In this document: positions 1 through 9,543 of the stretch, in pieces
Layout of the letters: each line of letters starts with the position of its first letter
Position numbering within the stretch: position 1 is the first letter of the stretch
Assembly (NCBI RefSeq): GCF_001742225.1
Contig: NZ_CP017076.1
Span: 1,596,501 to 1,660,500, forward strand
Reading direction: 5' to 3'
Length of the DNA: 64,000 bases
Source: Novosphingobium resinovorum
GTDB taxonomy: Bacteria > Pseudomonadota > Alphaproteobacteria > Sphingomonadales > Sphingomonadaceae
Translations under genes and position numbers: made by a program
The notes under the pieces: generated by a model
Told to the model about the DNA's origin: nothing
The model's database searches: none
What the model saw: only the letters and a program-made list of their open reading frames with translations

Positions 1-857
1 TTCCAGGCCTTTGTCTGCCGCAGCAAGGGATTGTCGACACTGTCGGCATTGATTGCGGAGCGATGTTCCATCACCGCCGTCCTGTCGATGATATAAAGAA
101 TATCAGGGTCGGCGGCGCGGATGAACTCGCTCGAAACCGGCTGACCGTGCAGTCCCGCCTCGACCGCCGGGCTCGCGGATTTCACACCCAGCGCCTGGAA
201 TATGAAACCATAGCGGGAATTGACGCCCAGGGATGCGAAGGCGCCCTGATTATGCATCAGGATCAGGGCACGCTCCGGACGCTTTTCCGTGATCGCGCGT
301 AGTTTCGCGGCGGCTGCACCAAGTTCGGCGGACTTCTGCCGGGCGAGATCCTCCTTGCCGAAGATGCGGCCCAGCGTGGCGAGATGATCCTGCACGACAC
401 GAATATGGTCGGCCCCGCTATGCTTGAAATTGACATCGAACTGCACAGTCGGCGCGATCTGGGAAAGCTCCGGATAATGGTTGGCTTGCAGCGGGGTGAT
501 GAGGATCAGGTCGGGGCGCATGGCATGGACCCGTTCCAGATTGGGCTGCACGATGCTGCCGAGATCTTCGACCTTTGCATCATCGGCATGACCGGCCAGA
601 AAGGGCGGCACGAAATCCTTGGGCATGCCGCTTACCGGGATGCCCAACTGGTCGAGCATGTCGATCTCGTTCATGTCCAGCGCGGCGACCCGAGTCGGAC
701 GATGCGGGATAATGGTTGTTCCAAGGCCGTGCTTTACGGAAATCGGACCGGCGTCGGTCGCCGCTGCGTCCTGTCCTTTGCTGGCTGCCGTACCGTTGCA
801 TGACTGGATAAGCAGCGCCATGGCCGCGACCATGGCGTGGCGGTGAATGCGGATCAT
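1..857 (-). CDS. Siderophore ABC transporter substrate-binding protein, YclQ/FatB-like (3' end beyond window)
   Basis: Periplasmic binding protein that would capture a ferric siderophore and pass it to the FecCD-type permeases encoded just upstream. Translating the minus strand from ATG 857 gives an uninterrupted frame to the window edge (285 codons). The N-terminus is hydrophobic and ends in a possible but imperfect lipobox (I-Q-S-C), followed by a small linker. Typical cluster A-II features follow: RVAALDMNEIDMLDQLGIPV, an RPDLILI strand, and later NSRYGFIFQALGV, HGQPVSSEF and DPDILYIIDR, which match the YclQ/FatB/CeuE group. The start overlaps the ATPase stop by 4 bp (ATGA), so it belongs to the same operon. 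The C-terminus is missing only because of the window boundary. Confidence 0.9.
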   Translation of the reverse strand, partial: MIRIHRHAMVAAMALLIQSCNGTAASKGQDAAATDAGPISVKHGLGTTIIPHRPTRVAALDMNEIDMLDQLGIPVSGMPKDFVPPFLAGHADDAKVEDLGSIVQPNLERVHAMRPDLILITPLQANHYPELSQIAPTVQFDVNFKHSGADHIRVVQDHLATLGRIFGKEDLARQKSAELGAAAAKLRAITEKRPERALILMHNQGAFASLGVNSRYGFIFQALGVKSASPAVEAGLHGQPVSSEFIRAADPDILYIIDRTAVMEHRSAINADSVDNPLLRQTKAW

Positions 858-1612
858 GCCGTGTCTCCCGAGGGGTTGAAATAGTTGCAGAAAATACCGC
901 GAAGTGTGTGCACGACCTCGAAATCCAAGTCGTAGAGACTGCGTAGATTGGCTGGCGTCACCATGTCCGCGACGGCGCCGGAGGAATGCAGGTGTCCGTT
1001 CCTGATCGCGATCATGTGATCGGCATGGGCGGCGGCGAAGTTGATGTCGTGAATCACCAGCACGATGGTGCGGCCCTGTTCGTCGCAGAGCCGACGCAGG
1101 GCGCGCATGATCGCTACGCTATGTTTCATGTCGAGATTGTTGAGCGGTTCGTCGAGCAGCAGGCATTCGGTCTGCTGCGCGATCGTCATCGCCAGAAAGG
1201 CCATCTGGCGCTGGCCGCCGCTCAGTTCGTCAACATGGGACCCACGGAGGTGCTCAATCGAAAGGAAAGCCAGGGCGTCGCTTACCGCCGCTTGGTCGGT
1301 AGCCGTCATGGCGCCACGGCTGTGGGGGAAACGTCCAAAACCGACCAGTTCCTCGACCGTCAGGCGCAGATTGAAATCTGGCGACTGGCGTAGTGTAGCA
1401 ACGCGCCGGGCATAGTCGCGCACGGGAATGCCTGCGATCGGCCGGCCGTCGATCAGGATGCGTCCCTGCGTTGGGTCCAGCAGGCGTGCGATCAGCATCA
1501 GCAGGCTGGTCTTGCCCGCGCCATTAGGCCCGATCAGCGCCGTCAGTTTTCCGGTGGGGATCGCAATGTCTATGTCGCGCAGCAGGCTTGTCGCCATAGT
1601 CCTTGCGGACAT
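854..1612 (-). CDS. Siderophore ABC transporter ATPase (FecE/YclP-like), N-terminus apparently frameshifted
   Basis: ATPase that energises ferric-siderophore import through the two FecCD permeases upstream. The open frame (252 aa) carries Walker A (GPNGAGKT), the ABC signature (LSGGQRQ) and Walker B with catalytic glutamate (CLLLDEP). In this frame the start is ATG 1612, giving an odd N-terminus (MSARTMATSLLRD). The family N-terminus, MIRVENVRKDYGDK, is encoded in another frame from ATG 1628, which overlaps the permease stop as ATGA exactly as the next gene junction does. Joining it to SLLRDIDIAIPTG would restore the normal protein, so a 2-bp loss or 1-bp gain near 1590 is likely, either real or a sequence error. 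The ATPase core is intact. Confidence 0.88.
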   Translation of the reverse strand: MSARTMATSLLRDIDIAIPTGKLTALIGPNGAGKTSLLMLIARLLDPTQGRILIDGRPIAGIPVRDYARRVATLRQSPDFNLRLTVEELVGFGRFPHSRGAMTATDQAAVSDALAFLSIEHLRGSHVDELSGGQRQMAFLAMTIAQQTECLLLDEPLNNLDMKHSVAIMRALRRLCDEQGRTIVLVIHDINFAAAHADHMIAIRNGHLHSSGAVADMVTPANLRSLYDLDFEVVHTLRGIFCNYFNPSGDTA

Positions 1613-1624
1613 TCTCGACCCGGA

Positions 1625-2584
1625 TCATGCGAGCCTCCGGCGGTGCGCGACCAGGGCCAGAAAACAGCCACCGCACAGGAGGTTGGCGAGAATGCCGACC
1701 GTGGTGCGGTAGTTGAACAGATGTTCGACCGCCATCTGGGCCATCAGGAACAGGCTGATGGCGATGGCGCAGCCCAGCGGCAGGGTGACGCGATGCCGCG
1801 CGCTTCGGGCGATCGTGTAGCTCATGTTGGCGATGAAGATTCCCGTGAAGGCCGATGGTCCGATCAGGCTGGTGGAGACGGCGACCAGCAGTGCCACCAG
1901 TCCCAGGTGCAGCCGCAGATGGCGGCGATAGTCCACGCCGAGCGCGATGGCCTGATCGCGCCCCAACGCGATGACATCGAGAATGGGCGACAGTTTCAGC
2001 AGCAACAGGCCGGCCGGGACTACGGCCATGGCGGCCAGCGCGATCCGGTCAGGCCCTGCGCGGTTGAAGCTGGTGTAGCTAAGCCCCTGAAGCATGGAGA
2101 ACTCGCCGGGGCTGGCGGCATATTGCAGGAACTGGGTGAACGTGCCGATGACGATGCCCAGCACCAGCCCCAGAAGCAGAAGGAAATGCACATCTCCGCG
2201 CATCGCGCCCAGCAGGCGGCGATGCAGCATCCAGGAGTAGGCGAGCATCAGCAGTATGGAGAGGATGAAATTGCCGGTCGCGCCCAGCACGGCCAGGCCC
2301 TGCGTGCCAGCGACCAGCACCAGCAAAGACTGGAACAGCAGGTACACTGCCTCATAGCCCATGACGGCGGGCGTCAGGATACGGTTGCCGACGATGGTCT
2401 GGAACAGGATCGCGGAACAGGCGATCGCGCTACCCCCGATCGCGATGGCGGCAAGCCGGGTCAGGCGGCCCGGAATGATATAGTCGAGGTCGAGGCCGGA
2501 CCGGAACAACAGGAAGAACCCCGCCAGCCCGGCCAGGGCGATCCATGCCAGATGATAGCGCAAAAGGCGGTTCATCGCCGCCAC
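1625..2584 (-). CDS. FecCD-family siderophore ABC permease (second subunit)
   Basis: Inner-membrane permease of the BtuC/FecCD family, 319 aa, the usual length. It is predicted to have about nine or ten transmembrane helices. It carries the family segments RLTRLAAIAIGGSAIACSA near the start, LGRDQAIALGVDYRR (coupling-helix region that docks the ATPase) and a TSLIGPSAFTGIFIANMSY stretch. It overlaps the upstream permease by 13 bp and the downstream ATPase start (ATG 1628) by 4 bp, so translation is probably coupled. It would pair with the other permease as a heterodimer, as in YclNO or FatCD. The exact siderophore cannot be read from the sequence. Confidence 0.93.
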   Translation of the reverse strand: MAAMNRLLRYHLAWIALAGLAGFFLLFRSGLDLDYIIPGRLTRLAAIAIGGSAIACSAILFQTIVGNRILTPAVMGYEAVYLLFQSLLVLVAGTQGLAVLGATGNFILSILLMLAYSWMLHRRLLGAMRGDVHFLLLLGLVLGIVIGTFTQFLQYAASPGEFSMLQGLSYTSFNRAGPDRIALAAMAVVPAGLLLLKLSPILDVIALGRDQAIALGVDYRRHLRLHLGLVALLVAVSTSLIGPSAFTGIFIANMSYTIARSARHRVTLPLGCAIAISLFLMAQMAVEHLFNYRTTVGILANLLCGGCFLALVAHRRRLA

Positions 2585-3513
2585 CGCAGGATCAGCAGCA
2601 GGAACAGCACGCCGCCCACGGCCCCGGCCGTCAGGCCAATCGGCACTTCATACGGAAACAGGATCAGCCGCCCGACAATGTCGCATGCCAGCAGCATCGA
2701 CGCGCCTGAAAGGGCTACGATGGGAAGCGTGCGCGCCAGATTTTCGCCATGGCGCAACGCCACCAGATTGGGCACGACCAGCCCGACAAAAGGAATGGCG
2801 CCCACGGTAACGATCGTCGCGGAAATCGTCACCGCCACCAGCAGCAGGCCAATCGCCGCCGTGGCGCGATGGTTGAGGCCAAGGCTGGTCGCCATGTGCT
2901 CGCCCAGGCCCAGCATCGTGAAACGATGCGCATAGAAATAGGCGAGCGCGACGATCGGCAGGATGAGATAGACGATCTCGTACCGGCCCTGTACGATGCG
3001 GGAGAAATCTCCCAGCAGCCATCCCGCCATGCTTTGCAGCATATTGTGCCGATAGGCGTAGAATTCGGCCACCGCGCTCAGTACCGCGCCATAGATCAGG
3101 CCGATGACCGGCACCAGCACGGCGCCGTGCCGGGGCATGCGTCGCACAATCGCGACGAAGCCCAGATTGGCGACAAGGCTGAAGGCGAAGGCAAAGCCCA
3201 TCCGGCCCAGCGGGGGTGCCGCCGGCGCCATGGTCAGCGCGATCAGCAGCCCCAGCTTTGCGGCATCCATTCCGCCGGAGGTAGCCGGTTCAACGAAGCG
3301 GTTACGCACGATCTGTTGCAGGATCACCCCGCATACCGACAGGCCGATGCCGGTCAGCGCCACCGAGATCAGGCGGGGCAGACGGCTGGCGATGAATGTC
3401 AGCCAGTCGGGCGATGCCGTCCCGGTCAGAATCGACGCGCAGCACAGCCCGGCGAACAGGGCCATGGCGCTGCCGCGTGTAAGGAGCAGGCGATCAGCCA
3501 CTGTGCCGGGCAT
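2572..3513 (-). CDS. FecCD-family siderophore ABC permease (first subunit)
   Basis: Partner permease of the ferric-siderophore importer, 313 aa from ATG 3513. This start is preferred over the longer frame from 3561 because a GGGG-containing ribosome site lies about 8 nt upstream, and the longer version only adds residues overlapping the preceding ABC gene. Family marks include the RLPRLISVALTGIGLSVCG helix, the coupling segment around LGEHMATSLGLNHR, and VGAIPFVGLVVPNLVA. It overlaps the upstream half-transporter by 20 bp. Its position between exporter-fold ABC genes and the other permease places both import systems in one transcript. Confidence 0.92.
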   Translation of the reverse strand: MPGTVADRLLLTRGSAMALFAGLCCASILTGTASPDWLTFIASRLPRLISVALTGIGLSVCGVILQQIVRNRFVEPATSGGMDAAKLGLLIALTMAPAAPPLGRMGFAFAFSLVANLGFVAIVRRMPRHGAVLVPVIGLIYGAVLSAVAEFYAYRHNMLQSMAGWLLGDFSRIVQGRYEIVYLILPIVALAYFYAHRFTMLGLGEHMATSLGLNHRATAAIGLLLVAVTISATIVTVGAIPFVGLVVPNLVALRHGENLARTLPIVALSGASMLLACDIVGRLILFPYEVPIGLTAGAVGGVLFLLLILRWRR

Positions 3514-5251
3514 GGAATGTCCACCCCTTTGCGGCTTTTCGCCGGGCGAGGAAATCGGCATAGAGGCCGGGCTCGTTCACCAGTTCGGCATGTGTCCCGT
3601 GCTGTGCGATCCGGCCCTCGTCGAGCACGACGATGCGATCGGCCTGCGCGATGGTGGAGAGTTGGTGCGCAATCACGATCAGCGTTCGCCGTCCGCGCAG
3701 CCGAGTGAGCGTGGACGCGATGGCGGCCTGATTCTCCGCATCCAGCGCGGCGGTCGCCTCGTCGATCAACAGGATCGGTGCGTCCTTGATAAGGGCGCGG
3801 GCGATGGCAATGCGCTGACGCTCCCCGCCGGACAGGCGTACCCCGCCTTCGCCCACCGGCGTATCGAGCCCGTCGGGAAGGCGGGCGATCATCTCGGCTA
3901 TGCCCGCTTTGCCGGCGAAATCCCGCACCGCATCGTCCTGTGCCTTCGGGCAGCCGATGCGGATATTGTCCGCGATGCTGCCGCGAAACAGGTAGCTGTC
4001 CTGGAAGATCTGGCTGATCTGCCCCGCCAGCGCCTCGCTGCTCATGTTTCGGACATCGACACCGCCGATCCGCACGGAACCGTGCTCGACATCGAAGAAG
4101 CGGGATACCAGCTTCATGATCGTGGTCTTGCCCGAACCGGATGCACCGACCAGCGCCACCATCTGCCCGGGCTCGATCCGCAGGCTGACACCGTCGATCA
4201 CGGCCGGCTGGTCCGGTGCGTAGCGGAAGGCCACGTCGCACAACTCGACCGAGGCATCGACAGGCAGTTCAGGGCTTACAGGTTCCGGCAATGGCGTGAC
4301 CGCAAGGATTGCCTCGACCGCTTCGAGATGGCCGCGCGCGGCACGCAGCGCCTCGCCATAACCGGCGACGTCCAGCAGCGGCTCGATGAAGCGTGCCGCC
4401 ATCAGCAGTGACAGGATCACCGCTACGGTCGATCGGGCATCAACCCCGGCCATCAGGTCGTCATGCAGCCAGAACGCCGCCGCGACGAGCAAGGCAGCGA
4501 AGACCGCCTGCACCATCCAGCTGTTCAGCACGACCGACGCGACGGAGCGCAGGATGAGCCGGTAGGCGCTCCGTGCCTGCCGGTCGATCGCCTGTTCCAG
4601 AAAGCGGGTGGCATCGCCGTTGCCGTTGAAGGCGCGCAGAACCGACTGCGCCTGCGCGAACTCGACGGCGCGTTGTCCGGTCTCGGACGCCCGCGCGTGG
4701 AACGCCCGATCGGCATCGCGCCCAAGGCACCCGGCAAGCAGAAACATGACGGTCGCCAAAGGGAGCGCGACCAATGCGATCAGTCCCATCCGCCAGTCGA
4801 GCGCGGTGAGCGCCCCGACGACCACGACCGGCGTTACCGCTCCGCTGAGCACGGGGGTGAAGACGTGAGCGGGAAGCTGCGCCACCTCCGTCATGCCATG
4901 GGTGATGACATGGGACAGCCGTGCGGTGTTCTCGGGCGTGAACCAGCCGATCGGCAGGCGGGCGACATGGTCGCCGATCCGTTGCCGCGCCTCGCCCAGC
5001 ACAGCAAGGCCCACGCCGACGCCCGCCTTGTCCACCGCGCGCCGACAGGCCCAGCAGGCGATGCATCCCGCGATCATCGCGAGCAGCCATAGCGCAGCGC
5101 GCTGCATGTCGCCCAGGAACAGCCAGATGAAGATCGGCACCTGCGCGACGATGACGACGCCGCTGAGCAAGCCATATCCCGCAGCCATTGCCGCGTATCG
5201 CCAGAAGGCTGTCCGGTCCGGGCTGATCAGGTGGAGAAAGGGTTTCAGCAT
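3494..5251 (-). CDS. ABC half-transporter (TMD-NBD), siderophore-associated, IrtB/YbtQ-like
   Basis: Exporter-fold ABC half-transporter, 585 aa from ATG 5251 (the longer frame adds an improbable Arg-rich leader). About six transmembrane helices occupy residues 1-310. The nucleotide-binding domain has Walker A (GASGSGKT), Q-loop, signature (LSGGERQRI) and Walker B (ILLIDEA). Its start lies inside the end of the preceding half-transporter (7-bp overlap), so the two probably form a heterodimer. In mycobacterial IrtAB and Yersinia YbtPQ such pairs import ferric siderophores despite the exporter fold. The TonB receptor upstream, FecCD permeases downstream and nearby siderophore-interacting flavoprotein favour that role, but siderophore export cannot be excluded. 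Confidence 0.9.
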   Translation of the reverse strand: MLKPFLHLISPDRTAFWRYAAMAAGYGLLSGVVIVAQVPIFIWLFLGDMQRAALWLLAMIAGCIACWACRRAVDKAGVGVGLAVLGEARQRIGDHVARLPIGWFTPENTARLSHVITHGMTEVAQLPAHVFTPVLSGAVTPVVVVGALTALDWRMGLIALVALPLATVMFLLAGCLGRDADRAFHARASETGQRAVEFAQAQSVLRAFNGNGDATRFLEQAIDRQARSAYRLILRSVASVVLNSWMVQAVFAALLVAAAFWLHDDLMAGVDARSTVAVILSLLMAARFIEPLLDVAGYGEALRAARGHLEAVEAILAVTPLPEPVSPELPVDASVELCDVAFRYAPDQPAVIDGVSLRIEPGQMVALVGASGSGKTTIMKLVSRFFDVEHGSVRIGGVDVRNMSSEALAGQISQIFQDSYLFRGSIADNIRIGCPKAQDDAVRDFAGKAGIAEMIARLPDGLDTPVGEGGVRLSGGERQRIAIARALIKDAPILLIDEATAALDAENQAAIASTLTRLRGRRTLIVIAHQLSTIAQADRIVVLDEGRIAQHGTHAELVNEPGLYADFLARRKAAKGWTFHARHSG

Positions 5252-7047
5252 GTTTTGGTGTCCAGATCGGTAGCGCCTCTGGCGCCATCGCTGCCTGCCA
5301 TCGCCCATAGCCGAACATAGAGGCCGTCTTGCCGCAGGAGCGCGGCATGGGTTCCCCGTTCGGCAATGCGCCCACGGTCCAGCACGACGATGGCATCGGC
5401 CTCCCGGATCGTGTCGAGCCTGTGCGCGATCACAAGCAGGGTCCGCCCCTCGGCGGCGCGGGCCAGCGCCTCCTGAATGTCCGCTTCGTTGCGGGCGTCG
5501 GCGGCGGCCGTAGCTTCGTCGAGGACCAGCACTGGTGGATCGATCAGCATGGCCCGGGCAATGCTGATGCGCTGCTGCTCTCCGCCCGACAGGCGCGCAT
5601 CCTCTCCGACAACGGATTGGTAGCCACGGGGCAACGCCATTATGCGATCGTGAATATTGGCGATACGGGCGGCTGCTGCCACCTCTTCGGCGGTGGCTGA
5701 CGGGCGGCCCAGCGCGATATTGGCTGTGATGCTGGCATGGATCAGCCGAACGTCCTGGAGGACGAAGCCGACATGCCGGTAAAGCGTCTGGCTCTGCACG
5801 GCGCGAAGATCGACGCCGCCCAGCGTGATATGGCCCTGTGTCGGATCGAAGAAGCGCAGCAGCAGGCGCGCCAGCGTCGATTTGCCCGACCCCGAAGCGC
5901 CAACGATGGCGGTCACCGTGCCGGGGCGCAGCGTCAGGTCGATGCCGGACAGGACCGGTGTCACGCCGTCATAACTGTAGCTGACATCATGCAGCCGGAT
6001 TTCAATCCCATCGGGGCACGCACTTTTACCCACTGGTTGCGGCAGGACGGGCGTGTCGAGCAGCGCCTGCACGCGCTGCGCCGCGCCGGTGGCATTGGCG
6101 ACGGCGTGCATGATGAAGCCCAGCAGCATCATCGGCGCGGAGATGCCCGGCGCGACCAGGGCAAAGGGCAGTATGTCGATCGGCCTTATCCAACCCAGCG
6201 CGGTGAACGCCGTGCCAAAGCACAGGATCACCCCCAGCACCGCGACCGGCGCGATAAGCGCATTGGCGTTGGCCAGCGGCGCCACCAATGGACGGGTGAA
6301 GTCGAGAAAGACTGACAGAAAGGCGTCGACCGCCGAACGATAGCCCTGATGGGCCTTGCCGGTCGTGCCAAAGGCCTTGACCACCGGAATGCCGTTGACG
6401 AATTCCACCACCGCATTTTCGATCCGCGCCTGTCCAGCGACGAAGCGGTTCATATTTTCAGTTCCGATCGCCTTCTTGGCCGCACCGAAGACCATATGAA
6501 AGGCGGGAAACGGCAGCAGGGCGATGATCGCCATGCGCCAGTCAGTCGCGAACAGGTATGCCGCCGCCGCGATCATCGCTCCTATGGTCCGACCCGCCGT
6601 GGTAAAGAAATGCGCGGTCAGTTCATGCAGCGTGCCGATATCGTCCTGCATCGCCTGCTTCACATCGCCCGATGCCCGCGCGGTGAACCAACCGAGCGGA
6701 ACCTGCGACAGACGTTGCGCCGCCGCCATTCGCAGCCCGTGTGTCAGACGGTTGTCCGCCAGATGCGCGGCGAATTCCGCCGCCAGCACCAGCATCAGCC
6801 CCATGAACAGCGATGCCAGGCTGACGGCGACGATGTGCCACAGTCGAGCTTGAGCCGCCGCTGCGGCGCCTTGCTCCCCCAGCACCAGCCTGCCGATCTC
6901 GGCGATACCCGCTAATGGCACCAGGACGAGTGCGCCCCCGGCAGCGGCCAATATGGCGGCGAACAGGAGGCGCCAGCGGATCGGGCGCAGTATTCTGGCG
7001 ACGGCTCTTGTCGAGCCGGGCGCATCTGTCATGTCGATGGTGCTCAT
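5245..7047 (-). CDS. ABC half-transporter (TMD-NBD), siderophore-associated, IrtA/YbtP-like
   Basis: First of two adjacent exporter-fold half-transporters, 600 aa. The membrane domain spans roughly residues 20-320. The nucleotide-binding domain carries Walker A (GASGSGKST), signature (LSGGEQQRIS) and Walker B (VLVLDEA); the D-loop reads AAAD rather than the commoner SALD. It begins 59 bp after the TonB receptor gene and overlaps the next half-transporter by 7 bp. Unlike mycobacterial IrtA it has no fused siderophore-interacting domain; that activity is encoded separately at 11300-12154. The likely job is ferric-siderophore movement across the inner membrane as a heterodimer with its neighbour. 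Confidence 0.9.
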   Translation of the reverse strand: MSTIDMTDAPGSTRAVARILRPIRWRLLFAAILAAAGGALVLVPLAGIAEIGRLVLGEQGAAAAAQARLWHIVAVSLASLFMGLMLVLAAEFAAHLADNRLTHGLRMAAAQRLSQVPLGWFTARASGDVKQAMQDDIGTLHELTAHFFTTAGRTIGAMIAAAAYLFATDWRMAIIALLPFPAFHMVFGAAKKAIGTENMNRFVAGQARIENAVVEFVNGIPVVKAFGTTGKAHQGYRSAVDAFLSVFLDFTRPLVAPLANANALIAPVAVLGVILCFGTAFTALGWIRPIDILPFALVAPGISAPMMLLGFIMHAVANATGAAQRVQALLDTPVLPQPVGKSACPDGIEIRLHDVSYSYDGVTPVLSGIDLTLRPGTVTAIVGASGSGKSTLARLLLRFFDPTQGHITLGGVDLRAVQSQTLYRHVGFVLQDVRLIHASITANIALGRPSATAEEVAAAARIANIHDRIMALPRGYQSVVGEDARLSGGEQQRISIARAMLIDPPVLVLDEATAAADARNEADIQEALARAAEGRTLLVIAHRLDTIREADAIVVLDRGRIAERGTHAALLRQDGLYVRLWAMAGSDGARGATDLDTKTC

Positions 7048-7106
7048 GTAAGTTTCGTGAGGCGGGCGCAGGCAGGCAGATGTCGCAGCCCGCCTTCACC
7101 GTCGCG

Positions 7107-9518
7107 TCAGAAGTCAGTCGAGATGGAGAGCAGGAAGGTGCGCGGGGCACCCAGCCCCAAGGTCGAGAGAAGCGGCATGCCCCAATAGGCCTTGTTCGTG
7201 ACATTGGTGACGGTGCCGCGAACGGTTACCGGCTGGCTTGCAACCTTCGTCGCAAAACGGGCACCGAGGTCGAATATCGTATAGCCGTCGATTTTCAGGC
7301 TGTTGGCCGCGTTGATATATTGCTTTGATACGGAATTGGCATTGGCGGTCAGTGTCAACGCCTCCAATGCGGGCAGGTCCCATTCCACGCCGATCTTGCC
7401 GCGCCACGCCGGTACACCTGTCGGCTGTTTGCCCTGGTTGGTCGTGGCCTTTGTCACCTTCGCCTCGACATAGGTGACGCCGCCCATCAGGCGAAGGCTC
7501 CGCATGGGCGCGCCAAAGAAGCTCCATTCCACGCCGCGGTTGCGCTGTTCGCCGCCAAAGGAGAAGATGTTGGTGACGAGATCAGTATAGCTGTTCGGCC
7601 GCTCGATCTCATACAGGCTGAGCGTATTGGCAAAGCCGCCAAGGTCTAGCTTCGCGCCGATCTCCTTCTGTTTCGTCTTGTAGGGCGGGAACAGTTCGCC
7701 GGCATTCGCGGCTGTTGTCGGCGCGGTCTGTCCTTTGCTCAGGCCCTGAATGTAGTTGCCGTAAAAGGACAGGTTACCGGTGGCCCTGACCAGCAGCGCT
7801 ACGGCGGGCGACGTTGCGCCTGCATCATAGCGGGTCGGCAGGCCAGTGGTGAGGCTGAAATTATCGGTGCGCACTTCCTGACGGCGCAGGCCCAGCGTCA
7901 GCTGGACCCTATCATCGATCATGCTCAGCGTGTCGGCAACACCAAAGGTCAACAGCCGCGTTTCTGTATGAAGGGTCGCAGGCCAAACCAGTGGAACGGC
8001 CGATCCCCAGGCGGGGTTGTAGATATTGGTTGTCCAGTTTGCACCGGGCACCGACCTCCGGCCATGATCCAGCTCTTCATCCGAATAAAGCGTAGCATTT
8101 ACCACTAGCTTGTGGCCGATGCCGCCGGTTCTGAAGTCGCCCTTTACGCCCGCCTCACCGGATGTTTTCTTGATGTTGAACCGCAGCTGGCCCATGATCG
8201 TCTCGAAGTCGCCTGCCGCGTTTAGCACCTGTGCACTCATGGCGCCGCTATACATGTAGTCGGTTTCGCTCTTGCCGAATGCCGCATACGCCGTGACCCG
8301 ATCGGTGACGTCAACTTCGCCGCGGACGACCGCGCCCTTGTCCTTGTTGTGGACAAAAGACCAGTCGGGGTTCAGCAGCGTCTTGGGACTGGGCGGCGCT
8401 GGTACTGCCACGCCGGTCGCAAGGCCGATGCCTCGCGTCACGCCATCCACCCGGTCGTCACTGATGTAAAGGTCTGCCGAAAGACGGACGCGATCGCCGC
8501 GATAGTCCAGCGCCAGCGAGGCCAGCTCGCTTCTCTTGTCCTGATCTTTTACGGCACCGTTGCCATTCCGGTACACGCCGTTGAAGCGAATTCCGAATTG
8601 CTTGTCCTTGCCAAAGCGGCGCCCAAAATCGATATGCCCGCCGAACTGAGAATCCGACATGTAGGTGGTGGTCACCCGGTTCAGCGGGTCATCAGTCGCG
8701 CGTTTGGGCACCAGATTCACCGTTCCGCCGACGGAGCCGCCCGGCGGCATACCGTTCAACAGCGCCGACGGCCCCTTCAGCACCTCGATCCGCTCGAACA
8801 TTTCCGGCGTGGTACGGTAATAGGGCGCCATTCCGAACAGACCGCCAAAAGTCATGTCGCCGCTGCTGGTGCTGAAACCGCGAATTGAATAGTTTTCGCT
8901 ATAGGTTCCCGTGATGCCGTTGCTGAACACGGCCGGATCAGTCGCGGCAATGACTGCGGTGATATCCTGCGCTTGCCGGTCGCTGATATATTTCTCGGTA
9001 TAAGCCGCGACGCTGAACGGTGTTTCCATGAAATCCCGGTTGCCCAGAAACCCTGCACGCCCACCGGTCGCTACCTGCCCGCCCGCGTAGGGCTCGGAAG
9101 TGCTGCCTGGGGTGCCTGCACCATTACCCTCGACCCTGACCGGGCCGAGCTGGACCGCTCCGTCCGCTGCAACGGGCGCCCCTTCCAGGCGGACTGCGTC
9201 GCTGCCTTCGAAGCGGAAGGTCAAGCCAGATCCGGTGAGCAGGCGGCTGAGCGCTTCTGCCGGACTGTAGGAGCCGGACAGTGCAGAACTGTTTCGACCT
9301 TCGATCAACGGCCCCTGTCCGGTTACCTGAAGCCCGGATTGCTGACTGAAGATCGCCAGCGCCTCGCCCAGAGGCATTGACGGAACATCGAATGCTCGCT
9401 GCGCACTGGATTGGGCCATTGCCGGGGCCGACATCATCATTCCGGCAATCGCCGAGGTGCTCAAGAGCAACGCGCTGAAAAACGCCGGGCGTTGCCCGGT
9501 CCAATTTCCGCCGATCAT
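7107..9518 (-). CDS. TonB-dependent siderophore receptor with STN signalling domain (FecA/FpvA type)
   Basis: Outer-membrane ferric-siderophore transducer, 803 aa. A signal peptide ends near APAMAQ (about residue 35). It is followed by a secretin/TonB short N-terminal (STN) domain at about 42-105 (FDVPSMPLGEALAIFSQQSG), the part that contacts a FecR-type protein. The plug domain contains FERIEVLKGPSALLNGMPPG, and the barrel ends with the terminal-Phe signature (LLSISTDF). A GGTGGAG ribosome site sits 7 nt before ATG 9518. FecR and ECF sigma genes directly upstream give the standard surface-signalling trio, so transcription should depend on that sigma factor when the cognate siderophore binds. 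The ABC genes downstream would handle the cargo. Confidence 0.95.
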   Translation of the reverse strand: MIGGNWTGQRPAFFSALLLSTSAIAGMMMSAPAMAQSSAQRAFDVPSMPLGEALAIFSQQSGLQVTGQGPLIEGRNSSALSGSYSPAEALSRLLTGSGLTFRFEGSDAVRLEGAPVAADGAVQLGPVRVEGNGAGTPGSTSEPYAGGQVATGGRAGFLGNRDFMETPFSVAAYTEKYISDRQAQDITAVIAATDPAVFSNGITGTYSENYSIRGFSTSSGDMTFGGLFGMAPYYRTTPEMFERIEVLKGPSALLNGMPPGGSVGGTVNLVPKRATDDPLNRVTTTYMSDSQFGGHIDFGRRFGKDKQFGIRFNGVYRNGNGAVKDQDKRSELASLALDYRGDRVRLSADLYISDDRVDGVTRGIGLATGVAVPAPPSPKTLLNPDWSFVHNKDKGAVVRGEVDVTDRVTAYAAFGKSETDYMYSGAMSAQVLNAAGDFETIMGQLRFNIKKTSGEAGVKGDFRTGGIGHKLVVNATLYSDEELDHGRRSVPGANWTTNIYNPAWGSAVPLVWPATLHTETRLLTFGVADTLSMIDDRVQLTLGLRRQEVRTDNFSLTTGLPTRYDAGATSPAVALLVRATGNLSFYGNYIQGLSKGQTAPTTAANAGELFPPYKTKQKEIGAKLDLGGFANTLSLYEIERPNSYTDLVTNIFSFGGEQRNRGVEWSFFGAPMRSLRLMGGVTYVEAKVTKATTNQGKQPTGVPAWRGKIGVEWDLPALEALTLTANANSVSKQYINAANSLKIDGYTIFDLGARFATKVASQPVTVRGTVTNVTNKAYWGMPLLSTLGLGAPRTFLLSISTDF

Positions 9519-9543
9519 ATGAAATCTCCACCTGAGTTGACAT

